Assembly (NCBI RefSeq): GCF_022601975.1
Contig: NZ_JAKVIR010000009.1
Span: forward strand, 104,676 to 168,675
Direction of reading: 5' to 3'
Length of the DNA stretch: 64,000 bases
From: Pontibacter sp. E15-1
Lineage (GTDB): Bacteria; Bacteroidota; Bacteroidia; Cytophagales; Hymenobacteraceae
The position numbers and the translations under genes are program-made. Numbering within the stretch: the first letter of the stretch is position 1; every line of letters starts with the position of its first letter. This document shows, piece by piece, positions 1-8,486 of this stretch. The notes beneath the pieces are model-generated. The model made no database searches and had not been told where the DNA came from. It saw nothing but the letters and a program-made list of their open reading frames with translations.

Positions 1-404
1 AACTCCGGGTGCGCCATGTTAAACCGGCCGTTGAAGGAGGTGGGCTTGCCGAACACAATGTAGTCGGTATGGTTCTTCAGCGTTTTCTGCATCCACTTCA
101 CGCCCTTAAACCATACCAGTTCAAGTTGGTCGCCATTCTCGTCAACCAGCGTGGCGGCAAGGCGCATTTTCCTCCCTTCGCCGATCACCTCTTTGCCCCG
201 GATGCGGCCGCGCACCTGCACGTATGGCATGCTCTCGTCGAGCTCCGCAATCTTGTAGAACTGGGTGCGGTCGAGGTAGCGGAAAGGGTAATGCTGGATG
301 AGGTCGCCGTAGGTGAAGATCTGCAGCTCTTTCTGCAGCAGCTCCGCCCGCATCGGCCCCACGCCCTTCAGGAACTCTATTTTGGTATGGAAGAAGTTGC
401 TCAC
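1..404 (-). CDS. recG: ATP-dependent DNA helicase RecG, N-terminal part (runs off the window)
   Basis: RecG reverses stalled replication forks and branch-migrates Holliday junctions. Only the first 134 codons are present; the gene continues past base 1. The translation begins SNFFHTKIEFLKGVGP, followed by a stretch with YPFRYLDRTQFY, which is the start and wedge-domain (OB-fold) lead-in typical of Bacteroidota RecG. The helicase motifs lie outside the window. The start is a GTG at 402-404. The only other possible start before the in-frame stop upstream is CTG, so a rare start codon seems real. Identification is by recognition of the N-terminal family pattern; the frame is open to the window edge. 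Confidence 0.88.
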   Translation of the reverse strand, partial: MSNFFHTKIEFLKGVGPMRAELLQKELQIFTYGDLIQHYPFRYLDRTQFYKIAELDESMPYVQVRGRIRGKEVIGEGRKMRLAATLVDENGDQLELVWFKGVKWMQKTLKNHTDYIVFGKPTSFNGRFNMAHPE

Positions 405-459
405 GCGTTGGCTTGCTTTCAGGGTTTAGGTATGGCCGGTATAAAAACAAAAATAAGCA

Positions 460-494
460 AAAGCCCCGACAGGTGTAAATCCTGACGGGGCTTT
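460..494. terminator. Hairpin terminator between recG and the toxin gene
   Basis: A 14-base inverted repeat (460-473 with 481-494, one mismatch) has a 7-base loop, with A-rich sequence on one side and T-rich on the other. It lies upstream of recG and downstream of the minus-strand toxin-antitoxin pair, so it most likely ends that transcript. Confidence 0.65.
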
Positions 495-526
495 CTATGA
501 TGTAGAGTTGTTCGTAAAAACAACAA

Positions 527-635
527 ACCTCACAGTGTCCGAAGGTCCTGTGAGTGTTTTGCCAGCTACGGGGCCACGGCTTCATCAGCTACAGGGGCAC
601 CAGACACTCACAGGTTTTGCAAACACTGTGAGGTC
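527..635. repeat. MITE-like inverted-repeat element, family 1, copy A
   Basis: The two ends (527-559 and 603-635) are imperfect inverted copies of a 33-base unit of the form GACCTCACAGTGT..ACCTGTGAGTGTC; each unit is itself a partial palindrome (CTCACAG..CTGTGAG). The same unit occurs at 1312-1342 and, as a nearly perfect inverted pair, at 44243-44275 and 44387-44419. No coding capacity. It looks like a small non-autonomous mobile element or dispersed palindrome. Confidence 0.7.
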
Positions 636-696
636 TTATATACTGCGTCTCATAAAATCTTTTGGCCTTACTGTGGGGGATGAGTGGTATGTTTTA

Positions 697-1017
697 TCAT
701 GCTAACTGTAGCAATTGTATTAGATTTTGATTTAGCTGCAGTAGCTCAACGTCAGCAAGGCTGCCCAGCTTACCAAGCGCTAAGGTCCTCTCAACTGTAG
801 CAATTTTACTTATCCTGATTAAAGAGGGTTTTTTTAAGCCATTTTCACCGGAAGGTGTAAGAGGCACGTCATATTTCTCTTGCCATCTGATTTGAGAAGT
901 TATAAAAGCCACTGTAATGTCTCTCTCGGATGCAATCAGAACTGCGGCGGGTCTGTTTTTTTGACCAGTTAGGTCAGTAAAAGGAAACGGAATAAGTACG
1001 ATATCTCCTTTTTTCAC
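697..1017 (-). CDS. MazF/PemK-family toxin of a type II toxin-antitoxin pair
   Basis: This 106-residue protein begins MKKGDIVLIPFPFTDLTGQK and continues with RPAAVLI, the N-terminal pattern of PemK/MazF ribosome-independent mRNA endoribonucleases. The full length matches the family. Its start overlaps the antitoxin stop by four bases (ATGA at 1014-1017), giving translational coupling with the antitoxin made first, the usual TA order. The AT content is higher than in the neighbours, consistent with an accessory cassette. It lies between two copies of a 50-base repeat (588-637 and 1296-1344). Family assignment is by sequence pattern; activity is inferred. Confidence 0.85.
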   Translation of the reverse strand: MKKGDIVLIPFPFTDLTGQKNRPAAVLIASERDITVAFITSQIRWQEKYDVPLTPSGENGLKKPSLIRISKIATVERTLALGKLGSLADVELLQLNQNLIQLLQLA

Positions 1018-1241
1018 TGATACTTTTCTTTTAAGTCATCTTCAGAATACAAATCTTCATCCTCTTCTAGAAAGTTGAAAACCTGAGACTCTGAGGCCAA
1101 ATGTTGTATTCCTTCCGTTAGCATGCTGTCTTCTACTTTGCTCAGCAGAAATTCAGTGAAGTCAGAAACTTCCTTCAACTTCTGCTCCGGCAGCTTCGAA
1201 AGGTTTTCCAATGTCTTCTGTATAAGCAGTTGCCGCGTCAT
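1014..1241 (-). CDS. Antitoxin of the MazF/PemK pair, DUF2281-like
   Basis: A 75-residue acidic protein. The N-terminal half (LSKLPEQKLKEVSDFTEFL, about residues 14-32) resembles the short DUF2281-type antitoxins found upstream of PemK or PIN toxins. The C-terminal third is strongly acidic (FLEEDEDLYSEDD), as expected for a tail that wraps a basic toxin. No clear DNA-binding domain is visible, so autoregulation is uncertain. It overlaps the toxin start by four bases. The start ATG is at 1239-1241. Function is inferred mainly from its size, acidity and position. Confidence 0.75.
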   Translation of the reverse strand: MTRQLLIQKTLENLSKLPEQKLKEVSDFTEFLLSKVEDSMLTEGIQHLASESQVFNFLEEDEDLYSEDDLKEKYQ

Positions 1242-1295
1242 AAATTTGGTTTTATCATATTAAACGTAGTTTAACGGATACGGATTAGAGCATCG

Positions 1296-1344
1296 GCTAC
1301 AGGGCACCAGACACTCACAGGTTTTGTAAACGCTGTGAGGTCTT
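1296..1344. repeat. Family 1 repeat, copy B (single end)
   Basis: 49 bases nearly identical, and in the same orientation, to 588-637 (one single-base indel and two substitutions seen). It contains the CTCACAG..CTGTGAG palindrome and lies just downstream of gldD on the minus strand. The left half of the element seen in copy A is missing here. Together with copy A it forms direct repeats around the toxin-antitoxin genes. Confidence 0.7.
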
Positions 1345-1352
1345 CGGGATAC

Positions 1353-1976
1353 TTACTTCTTTTCTTGCCACTTCAGTGTGTTCAGCAGATGCACGATGTC
1401 CTTTTTCACGAACTCGATCACGGGGGCCAGCGAGTCGTTTTGGGTGGCAGTCCGGAAGTAGAGGGCGCCGCGCAGAAAATGCTGCGTCGAGTCGGTCACG
1501 TAAAACTGAAACTGGCTGGGCACTTCACCCTCCAACTCAAAAACGGCGGCCACATCGCCGGCAGGCGTCTTTATCTGCGACTCCTCGATGGCGTATGCCT
1601 TTATCTGGTGCTTTGCCGTAAGCTTGCGCGCGTCTTCCACCAGATCGTTCAGCATCTTCTGGCTGTTGTTGATGTCCTTGTAGGTGAGCTGCACATTGGC
1701 TCCGAGGCTGGGGTAGATGATGTTGATCCAGTGCGGCTGCGCGATGCCGGAGGAGTCGGGGCGCACTTTGGCGTACTGTGAGAACTCGAAGGTATAGGGG
1801 TGGCTGTCCTGTAGGGGCTGGTAGGCAGCTTCTGGCAGGTCGATGCGGTTATACCCTTTTGGCTTAGGCGTATACTCCGACTCACAGGCCACCATGGCGG
1901 TTGCCAGGCAGAAGCCTAAAAATAGCTGAAGTTTATTAACTGACCTTCTGGAAGTGCTCTTTTTTATTTGCGACAT
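1353..1976 (-). CDS. gldD: Gliding motility lipoprotein GldD
   Basis: GldD is an envelope lipoprotein needed for gliding in flavobacteria; its biochemical role is not settled. This 207-residue copy has an N-terminal hydrophobic stretch ending in a lipobox (AMVAC, Cys31) and the family signature [15 protein letters not shown] just after it. The gene starts inside gldE: the reading frames overlap by 41 bases (1936-1976), and I see no later ATG before the signal peptide, so the overlap is probably real. It is the last gene of the minus-strand run mutY-ssb-gldE-gldD, a gene order common in Bacteroidota. Confidence 0.9.
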   Translation of the reverse strand: MSQIKKSTSRRSVNKLQLFLGFCLATAMVACESEYTPKPKGYNRIDLPEAAYQPLQDSHPYTFEFSQYAKVRPDSSGIAQPHWINIIYPSLGANVQLTYKDINNSQKMLNDLVEDARKLTAKHQIKAYAIEESQIKTPAGDVAAVFELEGEVPSQFQFYVTDSTQHFLRGALYFRTATQNDSLAPVIEFVKKDIVHLLNTLKWQEKK

Positions 1977-3306
1977 TTATCTTAACTCTTTTCACACGCT
2001 TAAAGTCCGCCGACTCCACTGTAAAGTGGAACCTGCCGTATGCAACCTCCTCGCCCACGCGCGGAATGCGGGAGAACATAGCCAACAGCAGCCCGGCAAC
2101 CGTTTCGTTCTCGCCTTTCACCTCATTGAAGGTATCAAAAGGCGCCTCCACTACTTTGCAGAAGTCGTGGAGCGAGGTCTTGCCGTCAAATATAAACGTA
2201 TTTTCGTCGAGTTGGGAATAGATGATGTCATCGTCGTCGTCATACTCATCATTTATCTCGCCCACAATCTCCTCCACAATGTCCTCGAGGGTTAGCAAGC
2301 CGGACGCGGCCCCAAACTCGTTGACCACGATGGCCATGTGCACATGCTTTTCCTTAAAATCCTTGAACAACTCGGGGATGCGCCTGGTCTCCTGCACGAA
2401 GAAAGGAGAGCGCACCAAACGCTGCCAGTTAAAGTCCGCGCCTTCGTGCAGGTGCGGGAGCAGGTCTTTGATGTATAAGATGCCCTCAATCTTGTCGGTG
2501 CCGGAGGTATAAACCGGTACCCGGGAGAAGCCCCACTGCACGATCAGGGGCAGCAGTTCCGGTAGGGTCATGGTAGTGCTGAAGGCGTTTATGTCCATGC
2601 GCGGGCGCATGATCTGCTTTACGGTAATAGAGCCGAAGTTTACCACCCCGCGCAGGATGCGGCGTTCCTCCGGCGATGTCTCGTCGTTGGTTAGGGCCAC
2701 GTCGAGGCTGTGGTGCAGGTCCTCGATGGTATGGTTGTAGCCTTTCATGCGGTAGTTTTTCTCGATATGGTCGCTGATGGACATCAGGAACCAGGAGAGC
2801 GGACTAAGCGGGGCCTCCAGGCGGTCCAGCACGGCAGCGGTGCGGCTCGTGATTTGCAAGCGCCTTTTCTGCACGTATACCTTTGGCAGCACCTCGCCGC
2901 AAAAGACAATGAAAAAAGTGGCAAACAGCATACAGGCCGCCGTCACGCCCGCGGGCAAGGCCATGGTGCCAAACACCTGCCAGGCCACGTACGCAAACAG
3001 CGTGATGATGCTCACGTTGATGCCGTTGTTGAGAATAAGGATGGTGGTGAGGAGCTTGCGCGGGTTTTGCAGCAGCTGGTACACGCGTTGTTCAGCCGGC
3101 AATTTGCTGTTCTGGCACTGCGCCAGTTCCCGCTCCGATAGAGAGAAAAAAGCTGCCTCCGCCCCCGAAGTGAGGGCAGAGAGCAGCAAGAGGATAAAGC
3201 CGGCCAAAATGGCGGCCAAGTATTCAAACCTGAGTTGGGTAAGCGAACTTTCCAGGATCTGGAGCAAACCGTAACTCAAGGGGTCTCCGGAATCTATACT
3301 TTCCAA
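1936..3306 (-). CDS. gldE: Gliding motility-associated protein GldE (CNNM/CorC-type membrane protein)
   Basis: 456 residues with the layout of CorC/HlyC-type proteins: a DUF21 (CNNM) membrane domain with several hydrophobic segments (about residues 30-200), a CBS pair (about 205-340, with [11 protein letters not shown] and [12 protein letters not shown]) and a C-terminal transporter-associated domain (about 365-445). CNNM relatives bind or move Mg2+. In gliding bacteria GldE acts with GldD, and in Flavobacterium it can partly relieve GldB defects (established for the family). It overlaps gldD by 41 bases, so the two are probably translationally coupled. ssb lies immediately upstream. Confidence 0.9.
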   Translation of the reverse strand: MESIDSGDPLSYGLLQILESSLTQLRFEYLAAILAGFILLLLSALTSGAEAAFFSLSERELAQCQNSKLPAEQRVYQLLQNPRKLLTTILILNNGINVSIITLFAYVAWQVFGTMALPAGVTAACMLFATFFIVFCGEVLPKVYVQKRRLQITSRTAAVLDRLEAPLSPLSWFLMSISDHIEKNYRMKGYNHTIEDLHHSLDVALTNDETSPEERRILRGVVNFGSITVKQIMRPRMDINAFSTTMTLPELLPLIVQWGFSRVPVYTSGTDKIEGILYIKDLLPHLHEGADFNWQRLVRSPFFVQETRRIPELFKDFKEKHVHMAIVVNEFGAASGLLTLEDIVEEIVGEINDEYDDDDDIIYSQLDENTFIFDGKTSLHDFCKVVEAPFDTFNEVKGENETVAGLLLAMFSRIPRVGEEVAYGRFHFTVESADFKRVKRVKINVANKKEHFQKVS

Positions 3307-3332
3307 AATTGGTGCATTAGGTGGAACATGGG

Positions 3333-3830
3333 TTAGAACGGCAAGTCGTCAGGCTCATCGTTCTGCTGGAAGCTGGACGCGCCGCCACTGCCGCCGTAAC
3401 TACTGCTGCCTGAAGAGGAAGCTGCGGGTGAAGGAGAGGCAGATGCGGAAGACGCCTGATACTGGCCACCGCCACTGCTGCTATTATCGTCGCCAGTAGG
3501 GCGACCACCCAGCATGGTCATGTTGTCGGCAACAATCTCGGTGCTGTAGCGCTGGATGCCTTCCTTGTCCTGGTAATTGTTAGTTCTGAGCTTCCCTTCG
3601 ATATAGACTGGGTTGCCCTTCTTGAGGTACTTCTCGGCCACCTCGGCCAGGCCCCGCCATACCACGATGTTGTGCCACTCGGTGCGCTCCTGGCGCTGGC
3701 CACTTTTGTCCTTGAAGGTCTCGGAGGTGGCGATAGGGAAGCGGGCTACCGATACGCCGCCTTCCAAATGACGTACTTCCGGGTCTTTGCCCAGGTTTCC
3801 GATCAAAATCACTTTGTTTACACTTGCCAT
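3333..3830 (-). CDS. ssb: Single-stranded DNA-binding protein
   Basis: 165 residues. The start was set at the ATG at 3828-3830 ([14 protein letters not shown]), which is the conserved OB-fold beginning; the open frame extends upstream but without family similarity. The OB fold spans about residues 3-108. It is followed by a Ser/Gly/Ala-rich linker and the acidic tip ending DDLPF, which recruits repair and replication partners. It sits between mutY and gldE on the same strand with short gaps, so it is probably co-transcribed. Confidence 0.95.
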   Translation of the reverse strand: MASVNKVILIGNLGKDPEVRHLEGGVSVARFPIATSETFKDKSGQRQERTEWHNIVVWRGLAEVAEKYLKKGNPVYIEGKLRTNNYQDKEGIQRYSTEIVADNMTMLGGRPTGDDNSSSGGGQYQASSASASPSPAASSSGSSSYGGSGGASSFQQNDEPDDLPF

Positions 3831-3936
3831 GCTTTTTAGATAATATAAAATGAATTGGGCTACTCCAGCAACCAAGCTGGAGGAAATATGGCTTACTGAA
3901 ACGAATAATGCTTTTTCCCGCACAAAAGTTTCAGCC

Positions 3937-5028
3937 CTATAAATATACTAAAATCTTCGCATTCTGCAAATAGCTGTTGATAAGAATTGGCTTCGGTAAT
4001 TCCTCGATTTCTTTTACGGAATAAAGGGCCAGCCGGGCCTCCTGGAGTACTTTTTCCGGCAGCGGGGCCTTGAGGTGTATGCGGTAGAAGCGTGCCGTTA
4101 TTCGCTGATGGCTCAACAGGTGCCTGTAATCTTTTGCGGGGGGTTGAAGTTGTGCCGTGTCCAGTGTCAGCCCAGCGTGCTGCAACTCGGGGACGAGGGC
4201 CTCCAGCGGCAGGTCTTTGTGAGCGCTCTCATACAGGTAAAAGTCGTACAGCCCCTGCCAGATGTCGCCTTCCAATCGCTTGCGCATATAAAACCTGCCT
4301 GCATGCTCCAGTACGAGGTAATGAAAATAGCGCGGCCGCGCGGCTTTTGCCTTTGCCTTCACCGGAAGCTCCTGCACCATGCCATGGGTAAAGGCGAAGC
4401 AGCTTTGCTGCAGCGGGCAGAAAAGGCAGTCGGGCATGACGGGGGTGCACTGGATGGCCCCAAACTCCATGATGGCCTGGTTATACCTGTCTGGGGCGTC
4501 GGCAGGCACCAGCGTGTCGGCCAGTTGCTGGAACACCTTACGCGAGGCGGGGGCTGCGATGTCGTCGGAGAGGCCGAACACGCGGGCCAGCACCCGAAAC
4601 ACGTTGCCATCCAGCACGGCCACCTGCTCTTTAAAAGCGAAGGCGGCGATGGCGGCGGCGGTATAGCTGCCGACCCCCTTCAGCCTGAGCAGCCCGGCAT
4701 AGTTGTTGGGGAAGTGGCCACCCAAGTCATCCGTCACTATTTTGGCCGTGTGGTGCATGTTGCGCGCCCTGGAGTAGTAGCCCAGGCCCTGCCAGAGGCG
4801 CAGCACCTCGTCTTGGGGGGCTGCGGCCAGTTGCTGCACGGTAGGGTATGTGTCCACGAACTTCTGGTAATAGGGCAGGCCCTGGGCCACGCGTGTCTGC
4901 TGCAGAATCACCTCCGACAGCCAGATGCGGTATGGGTCGGTGGTGTCGCGCCAGGGCAGGTCGCGTTTGTGGCGGCCGTACCACTGCAGGAGGGTATGGG
5001 GGAAGGATGCGTGCGCCGGGGGGGCCAT
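3937..5028 (-). CDS. mutY: A/G-specific adenine glycosylase MutY
   Basis: MutY removes adenine mispaired with 8-oxoguanine. The 363-residue protein has the helix-hairpin-helix glycosylase domain with the catalytic Glu39 (WLSEV), the Asp140 of the HhH-GPD motif (VLDGNVFRV), a [4Fe-4S] cluster with Cys194, Cys201, Cys204 and Cys210 in the C-x6-C-x2-C-x5-C spacing, and a C-terminal NUDIX-like domain (about 225-355) that recognises 8-oxoG. Full length for the family. The start ATG (5026-5028) is preceded on its strand by TATACC. First gene of the mutY-ssb-gldE-gldD run. Confidence 0.95.
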   Translation of the reverse strand: MAPPAHASFPHTLLQWYGRHKRDLPWRDTTDPYRIWLSEVILQQTRVAQGLPYYQKFVDTYPTVQQLAAAPQDEVLRLWQGLGYYSRARNMHHTAKIVTDDLGGHFPNNYAGLLRLKGVGSYTAAAIAAFAFKEQVAVLDGNVFRVLARVFGLSDDIAAPASRKVFQQLADTLVPADAPDRYNQAIMEFGAIQCTPVMPDCLFCPLQQSCFAFTHGMVQELPVKAKAKAARPRYFHYLVLEHAGRFYMRKRLEGDIWQGLYDFYLYESAHKDLPLEALVPELQHAGLTLDTAQLQPPAKDYRHLLSHQRITARFYRIHLKAPLPEKVLQEARLALYSVKEIEELPKPILINSYLQNAKILVYL

Positions 5029-5364
5029 GGCGGAGGTATAAATTAGACGGTTTTAAGATGCGATAACAAGTCAAATTACGCGAATGTTTACCGGTGGTGC
5101 AACAACGTTGAAAATCGAGTGCAATTGAAATATAACGCGGCACGCCCGCGTTAAGGGGGCGTGCGGGAGGCGGGGCGATGCGAAATCCGGCCTTTGCCGG
5201 GGCTAACGCTGTGCATATGAGGCAGTAATAAATTACAGGGAATGCTTTTACTTGTCGAAAAGTAAAACTACCTTTGTGCCCCGAAAATCAGTAAGTGGAC
5301 GGCTAAGCTGATAGTAAATAGTTGATAGCTAACTTATTATTTAAATTTATAAAAATCTAAGAAA
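5029..5364. other. Divergent intergenic region between mutY and the HU gene
   Basis: 336 bases without a credible gene. It holds an 8-base GC-rich hairpin at 5140-5164 (GCACGCCC with GGGCGTGC) with no T-run, and a promoter-like element near 5269. Both flanking genes must be transcribed outward from here. Confidence 0.6.
5269..5276 (+). promoter_or_regulatory. Promoter -7 element for the HU gene
   Basis: TACCTTTG matches the Bacteroidota sigma-A -7 consensus TAnnTTTG. The nearest TTG (5252-5254) is only 14 bases upstream, shorter than the usual 17-23, so the -33 element is unclear. The downstream bases GCCCCG resemble the start region of the rRNA-type promoters at the end of this window. Confidence 0.5.
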
Positions 5365-5670
5365 GTGACTAAAGCAGAAGTAATATCAGAAGTTGCTGAT
5401 AAAACAGGGATCGACAAAGCAGATGTACAGGCCACAGTAGAGGCTTTTTTCAAGGTGGTAAAAGACTCTATGGCAGATGGGAATAACATCTACGTGAGAG
5501 GTTTTGGAAGCTTTGTAAACAAGAAGCGCGCGAAGAAAGTAGCCCGCAACATCTCCAAAAACACGTCAATTATCATTGACGAGCATTTTATACCAAGCTT
5601 CAAGCCGTCTAAGACCTTCATTCAGAAGATCAAAAACAGCAAAAAGATACAGGAGCTCACGCATTCTTAA
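5365..5670 (+). CDS. HU-family DNA-binding protein
   Basis: 101-residue histone-like protein that bends and compacts DNA as a dimer. The opening MTKAEVISEVADKTGID and the beta-arm GFGSFVNKKR are family hallmarks; the C-terminal part is somewhat longer than the canonical 90 residues (FKPSKTFIQKIKNSKK). It starts with GTG at 5365. A promoter-like TACCTTTG lies about 90 bases upstream. It is followed after about 60 bases by the TPR gene on the same strand. Confidence 0.92.
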   Translation: MTKAEVISEVADKTGIDKADVQATVEAFFKVVKDSMADGNNIYVRGFGSFVNKKRAKKVARNISKNTSIIIDEHFIPSFKPSKTFIQKIKNSKKIQELTHS

Positions 5671-5733
5671 TTTTTTGTATCTTTGCTGCTCTGAACAGTT
5701 TTAAATTCTAGAAACAGCCCTTAGGTAAAAAGA

Positions 5734-6594
5734 ATGTCACGGACACAAATATTGATTGTTGTTGCAGCCGTCGTGTTGGTCGCTGTCATGTTCTTTTTGC
5801 CTAAAGTGGTTGTAAACGAAGAGGATAAAGCTAACTTTGCCAAAGGCGGGGCGACGGAGGCGGGCCACTCGGAAGATGACGGCCATGACCACGGGGCAAC
5901 CGCCGAAGGCGGCCCGGCAGACGCGCACATGACGGCCTCGCCGGAGCAGATGATGGAACTGGCCACAGCGCGCGCCAAATACAACAAAACCACCGACACC
6001 CAGGCCCGCATGCGCATTGCCTCCGAACTGGCAGCGGCGTATGCCACAGCCAGCAAGTACGACAGCGCCGGGTACTACTACCAGGTGGCCGCAGAAGCGC
6101 GCGGCGGCGAGAAGAGTTACAAAAAAGCCGGGGATGCCTACTATGAGGCGTTTACCTTCGCAGCCACGCAGGACCGCGCCGCTGAGTTAGGCGGCAAGGC
6201 CCGCGACATGTACGCGCAGGTGCTGAAGAACAATCCGTCGGACCTGGATGCCAAAACTAACGTGGCAATGACGTATATTGCCAGCACAAACCCGATGCAG
6301 GGGATTACGCTGCTTCGGGAGGTGATTGCCTCAGACCCGAACAACGAGAAGGCCCTGTTTAACCTGGGCATTCTCTCTATTCAGTCTGGGCAGCACGACA
6401 GGGCGGTAGAGCGCTTCCGGAAACTGGTGGAGGTAAACCCCAACCACGTGGAAGGAACCTTCTATTTGGCGGTGTCGTTGGCAAATACGGGGCAGAAGGA
6501 AGAGGCCAGGGCCCTGTTTACCAAGGTAAAAGGCCTCAGCAACGACCCTGCGCTGGCTGCATCCGTGGATGAGGAGCTGGCAAAGCTGAACTAA
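5734..6594 (+). CDS. Membrane-anchored tetratricopeptide-repeat protein
   Basis: 286 residues. One N-terminal membrane segment (about 5-22) is followed by a His/Asp/Glu-rich linker (GHSEDDGHDHG, about 45-55). The rest is helical TPR repeats (clear ones around residues 145-265, with patterns such as ALFNLGILSIQSGQHDRAVERF). TPRs mediate protein contacts; the partner is unknown. It lies between HU and the COX24-like gene and RNase G on the same strand, a neighbourhood I associate with Cytophagales, though the functional link is not clear. Confidence 0.8.
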   Translation: MSRTQILIVVAAVVLVAVMFFLPKVVVNEEDKANFAKGGATEAGHSEDDGHDHGATAEGGPADAHMTASPEQMMELATARAKYNKTTDTQARMRIASELAAAYATASKYDSAGYYYQVAAEARGGEKSYKKAGDAYYEAFTFAATQDRAAELGGKARDMYAQVLKNNPSDLDAKTNVAMTYIASTNPMQGITLLREVIASDPNNEKALFNLGILSIQSGQHDRAVERFRKLVEVNPNHVEGTFYLAVSLANTGQKEEARALFTKVKGLSNDPALAASVDEELAKLN

Positions 6595-6635
6595 CGAATT
6601 AAAGAAATCATTTATACCACAAAAAAACCAAGACT

Positions 6636-6725
6636 ATGCCTTGCGGAAAGAAAAGAAAAAGACATAAAATTGCTACTCACAAGAGAAAGAAGCGCTTGAG
6701 AAAAAACAGACATAAGAAGAAGTAA
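6636..6725 (+). CDS. AURKAIP1/COX24-domain small basic protein (bS22/mS38-like)
   Basis: A 29-codon gene: MPCGKKRKRHK, then repeated Lys/Arg/His, ending RHKKK. More than half the residues are basic. This peptide is almost invariant in Bacteroidota and is annotated as an AURKAIP1/COX24-domain protein; relatives are ribosomal small-subunit proteins (mitochondrial mS38, mycobacterial bS22). A ribosomal role here is inference from the family. The ATG at 6636 is 41 bases after the TPR gene, and a strong terminator follows directly. Confidence 0.85.
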   Translation: MPCGKKRKRHKIATHKRKKRLRKNRHKKK

Positions 6726-6745
6726 TTTCTTCTGCGTTTAGTAGG

Positions 6746-6778
6746 GCCCACTTTGCTATGCAAAAGTGGGCTTTGGTC
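6746..6778 (+). terminator. Terminator after the COX24-like gene
   Basis: Inverted repeat GCCCACTTT (6746-6754) and AAAGTGGGC (6763-6771) followed by TTTGGTCTT. It lies between the 29-codon gene and RNase G, so RNase G is reached either by read-through or from its own promoter close to 6780-6805. Confidence 0.75.
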
Positions 6779-6809
6779 TTATACATCCTAAATAACCATT
6801 TGAGAAAAA

Positions 6810-8405
6810 TTGAGTAACGAACTGATTATCAATTCTACTCAGGATGGGGAACGCATCGCGCTTTTGCAGGATAAGCGCCTGGTAGAGTATCACTTCGAGT
6901 CGAAAGACACGGACTACATTGTAGGGGATATTTTTCTGGGCACTGTGAAGAAAGTGATGCCTGGCCTAAACGCTGCTTTTATCGATATTGGCTACCACAA
7001 AGATGCTTTTTTGCATTACCATGATCTGGGAGCGAATATAAAGACGCTTAACAAGTATGTTAAAGCAGCGCAGACACAGAAGAACGCTTCATCTAAACTC
7101 AACCAGTTTAAGTTTGAGCCCGAAATAGACAAGCTCGGCAAAATGGCTGACGTCCTGAAAAAAGGGCAGCAGCTGTTGGTGCAGATCGTAAAAGAGCCGA
7201 TATCTACCAAGGGCCCACGCCTCTCCTGCGAAATTTCGCTGGCTGGCCGCTACCTGGTGCTCGTGCCGTTCTCAAACACGGTAAGCGTATCCAAGAAGAT
7301 CGTCAGCAAGGAAGAGCGCACACGCCTGAAGCGACTGATCACCTCCATTAAGCCAGAGAACTTTGGCGTAATCATCAGGACGGTGGCAGAGGGCCGCGAA
7401 GTGGCAGAGCTCGACAGAGACCTGCGCAACATGGTCGCAAACTGGGAAGAGGGCTTTAAGACGCTCAGAATAGCAAAGCCAAACGACAAAGTCATCGGCG
7501 AGCTGAACCGTTCTTCCTCCATCTTGAGGGATTTATTAAACGAGAGCTTTGACAGCATAGTAGTCGACGAAACGACCCTCTATGACGACATCAAGGCATA
7601 CATCAGTAGTATTGCGCCAGACAGGCTAAACATCCTGAAGCATTACACTGGTAAGACGAAAACCTTTGAACACTTTAACATCGAGAAACAGCTGAAGGCT
7701 GCTTTCGGCAAGACAGTGACCATACCGGGCGGCGGATACCTGGTAATTGAGCACACCGAAGCGCTGCATGTGGTGGATGTGAACAGTGGGAACAAATCCA
7801 ATACCGAAACCGATCAGGAGGCAACCGCGCTGAACGTGAACATGATGGCAGCCAAAGAAGTGGCCCGCCAACTGCGCCTCCGGGATATAGGTGGTATCAT
7901 TGTGATTGACTTCATTGACATGAAGTCGCCGGAAAACCGCCAGAAAGTATATGAGGTGGTAAAGGAGGAAATGAAGCGCGACCGGTCCCGGTCCACTGTT
8001 CTTCCCATCTCCAAGTTTGGCCTGATGCAGATTACCCGGCAGCGGGTGAGGCCAGAGCAAAACATTATTACCGGCGAAGTTTGCCCAACCTGCAACGGCA
8101 CCGGTAAGATTACCGCCAGTATACTGGTGACAGATGAAATTGACGCAGCGGTAGACGACCTGCTGACCAGCCATAATCACAAAAGCCTGACGCTGTACCT
8201 GCATCCGTTTTTGTATAGCTATTATACAAAAGGCATGGTATCGAGGCAGATGAAATGGTTCTTCAAGTACTTTAAATGGGTTACGCTTGTAAAAGACACC
8301 TCCCTGGGCATCATGGACTTTAAAGTGATGGACGACCGGGGCGAAGAGATCGAGCTGCGCGCAACGCTTGCAGTGGATCCTGCTGTTGTGGCGGATGACG
8401 TTTAA
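6810..8405 (+). CDS. rng: Ribonuclease G/E family endoribonuclease
   Basis: 531 residues, the length of RNase G rather than RNase E, with no long C-terminal scaffold. An S1-like RNA-binding domain lies at about residues 38-125. The catalytic Mg2+ Asp residues fall in VVDVNSGN (Asp323) and VIDFIDM (Asp367). The Zn-link is CPTC (Cys425, Cys428). It cleaves single-stranded 5'-monophosphorylated RNA and matures 16S rRNA. The start is TTG at 6810; the sequence SNELIINSTQ right after it is the conserved family N-terminus and no ATG is available. It is followed by a strong terminator. Confidence 0.93.
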   Translation: MSNELIINSTQDGERIALLQDKRLVEYHFESKDTDYIVGDIFLGTVKKVMPGLNAAFIDIGYHKDAFLHYHDLGANIKTLNKYVKAAQTQKNASSKLNQFKFEPEIDKLGKMADVLKKGQQLLVQIVKEPISTKGPRLSCEISLAGRYLVLVPFSNTVSVSKKIVSKEERTRLKRLITSIKPENFGVIIRTVAEGREVAELDRDLRNMVANWEEGFKTLRIAKPNDKVIGELNRSSSILRDLLNESFDSIVVDETTLYDDIKAYISSIAPDRLNILKHYTGKTKTFEHFNIEKQLKAAFGKTVTIPGGGYLVIEHTEALHVVDVNSGNKSNTETDQEATALNVNMMAAKEVARQLRLRDIGGIIVIDFIDMKSPENRQKVYEVVKEEMKRDRSRSTVLPISKFGLMQITRQRVRPEQNIITGEVCPTCNGTGKITASILVTDEIDAAVDDLLTSHNHKSLTLYLHPFLYSYYTKGMVSRQMKWFFKYFKWVTLVKDTSLGIMDFKVMDDRGEEIELRATLAVDPAVVADDV

Positions 8406-8420
8406 AGACACTCTATACTA

Positions 8421-8457
8421 AAAAGCCCCTGCCAGATCTTAACTGGCAGGGGCTTTT
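8421..8457 (+). terminator. Terminator after rng
   Basis: Perfect 15-base stem (8421-8435 with 8443-8457, AAAAGCCCCTGCCAG) with a 7-base loop. The A/T ends make it work in both directions, so it may also end the minus-strand barrel gene at 8487. Confidence 0.9.
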
Positions 8458-8486
8458 GCTTTAAACAGGTATGGTATGGGGAAGTG

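Noticed and set aside
4075..5046. 323-codon plus-strand frame opposite mutY
   Set aside because: It is the antisense shadow of mutY, which has all catalytic motifs; GC-rich genes commonly give long antisense frames.
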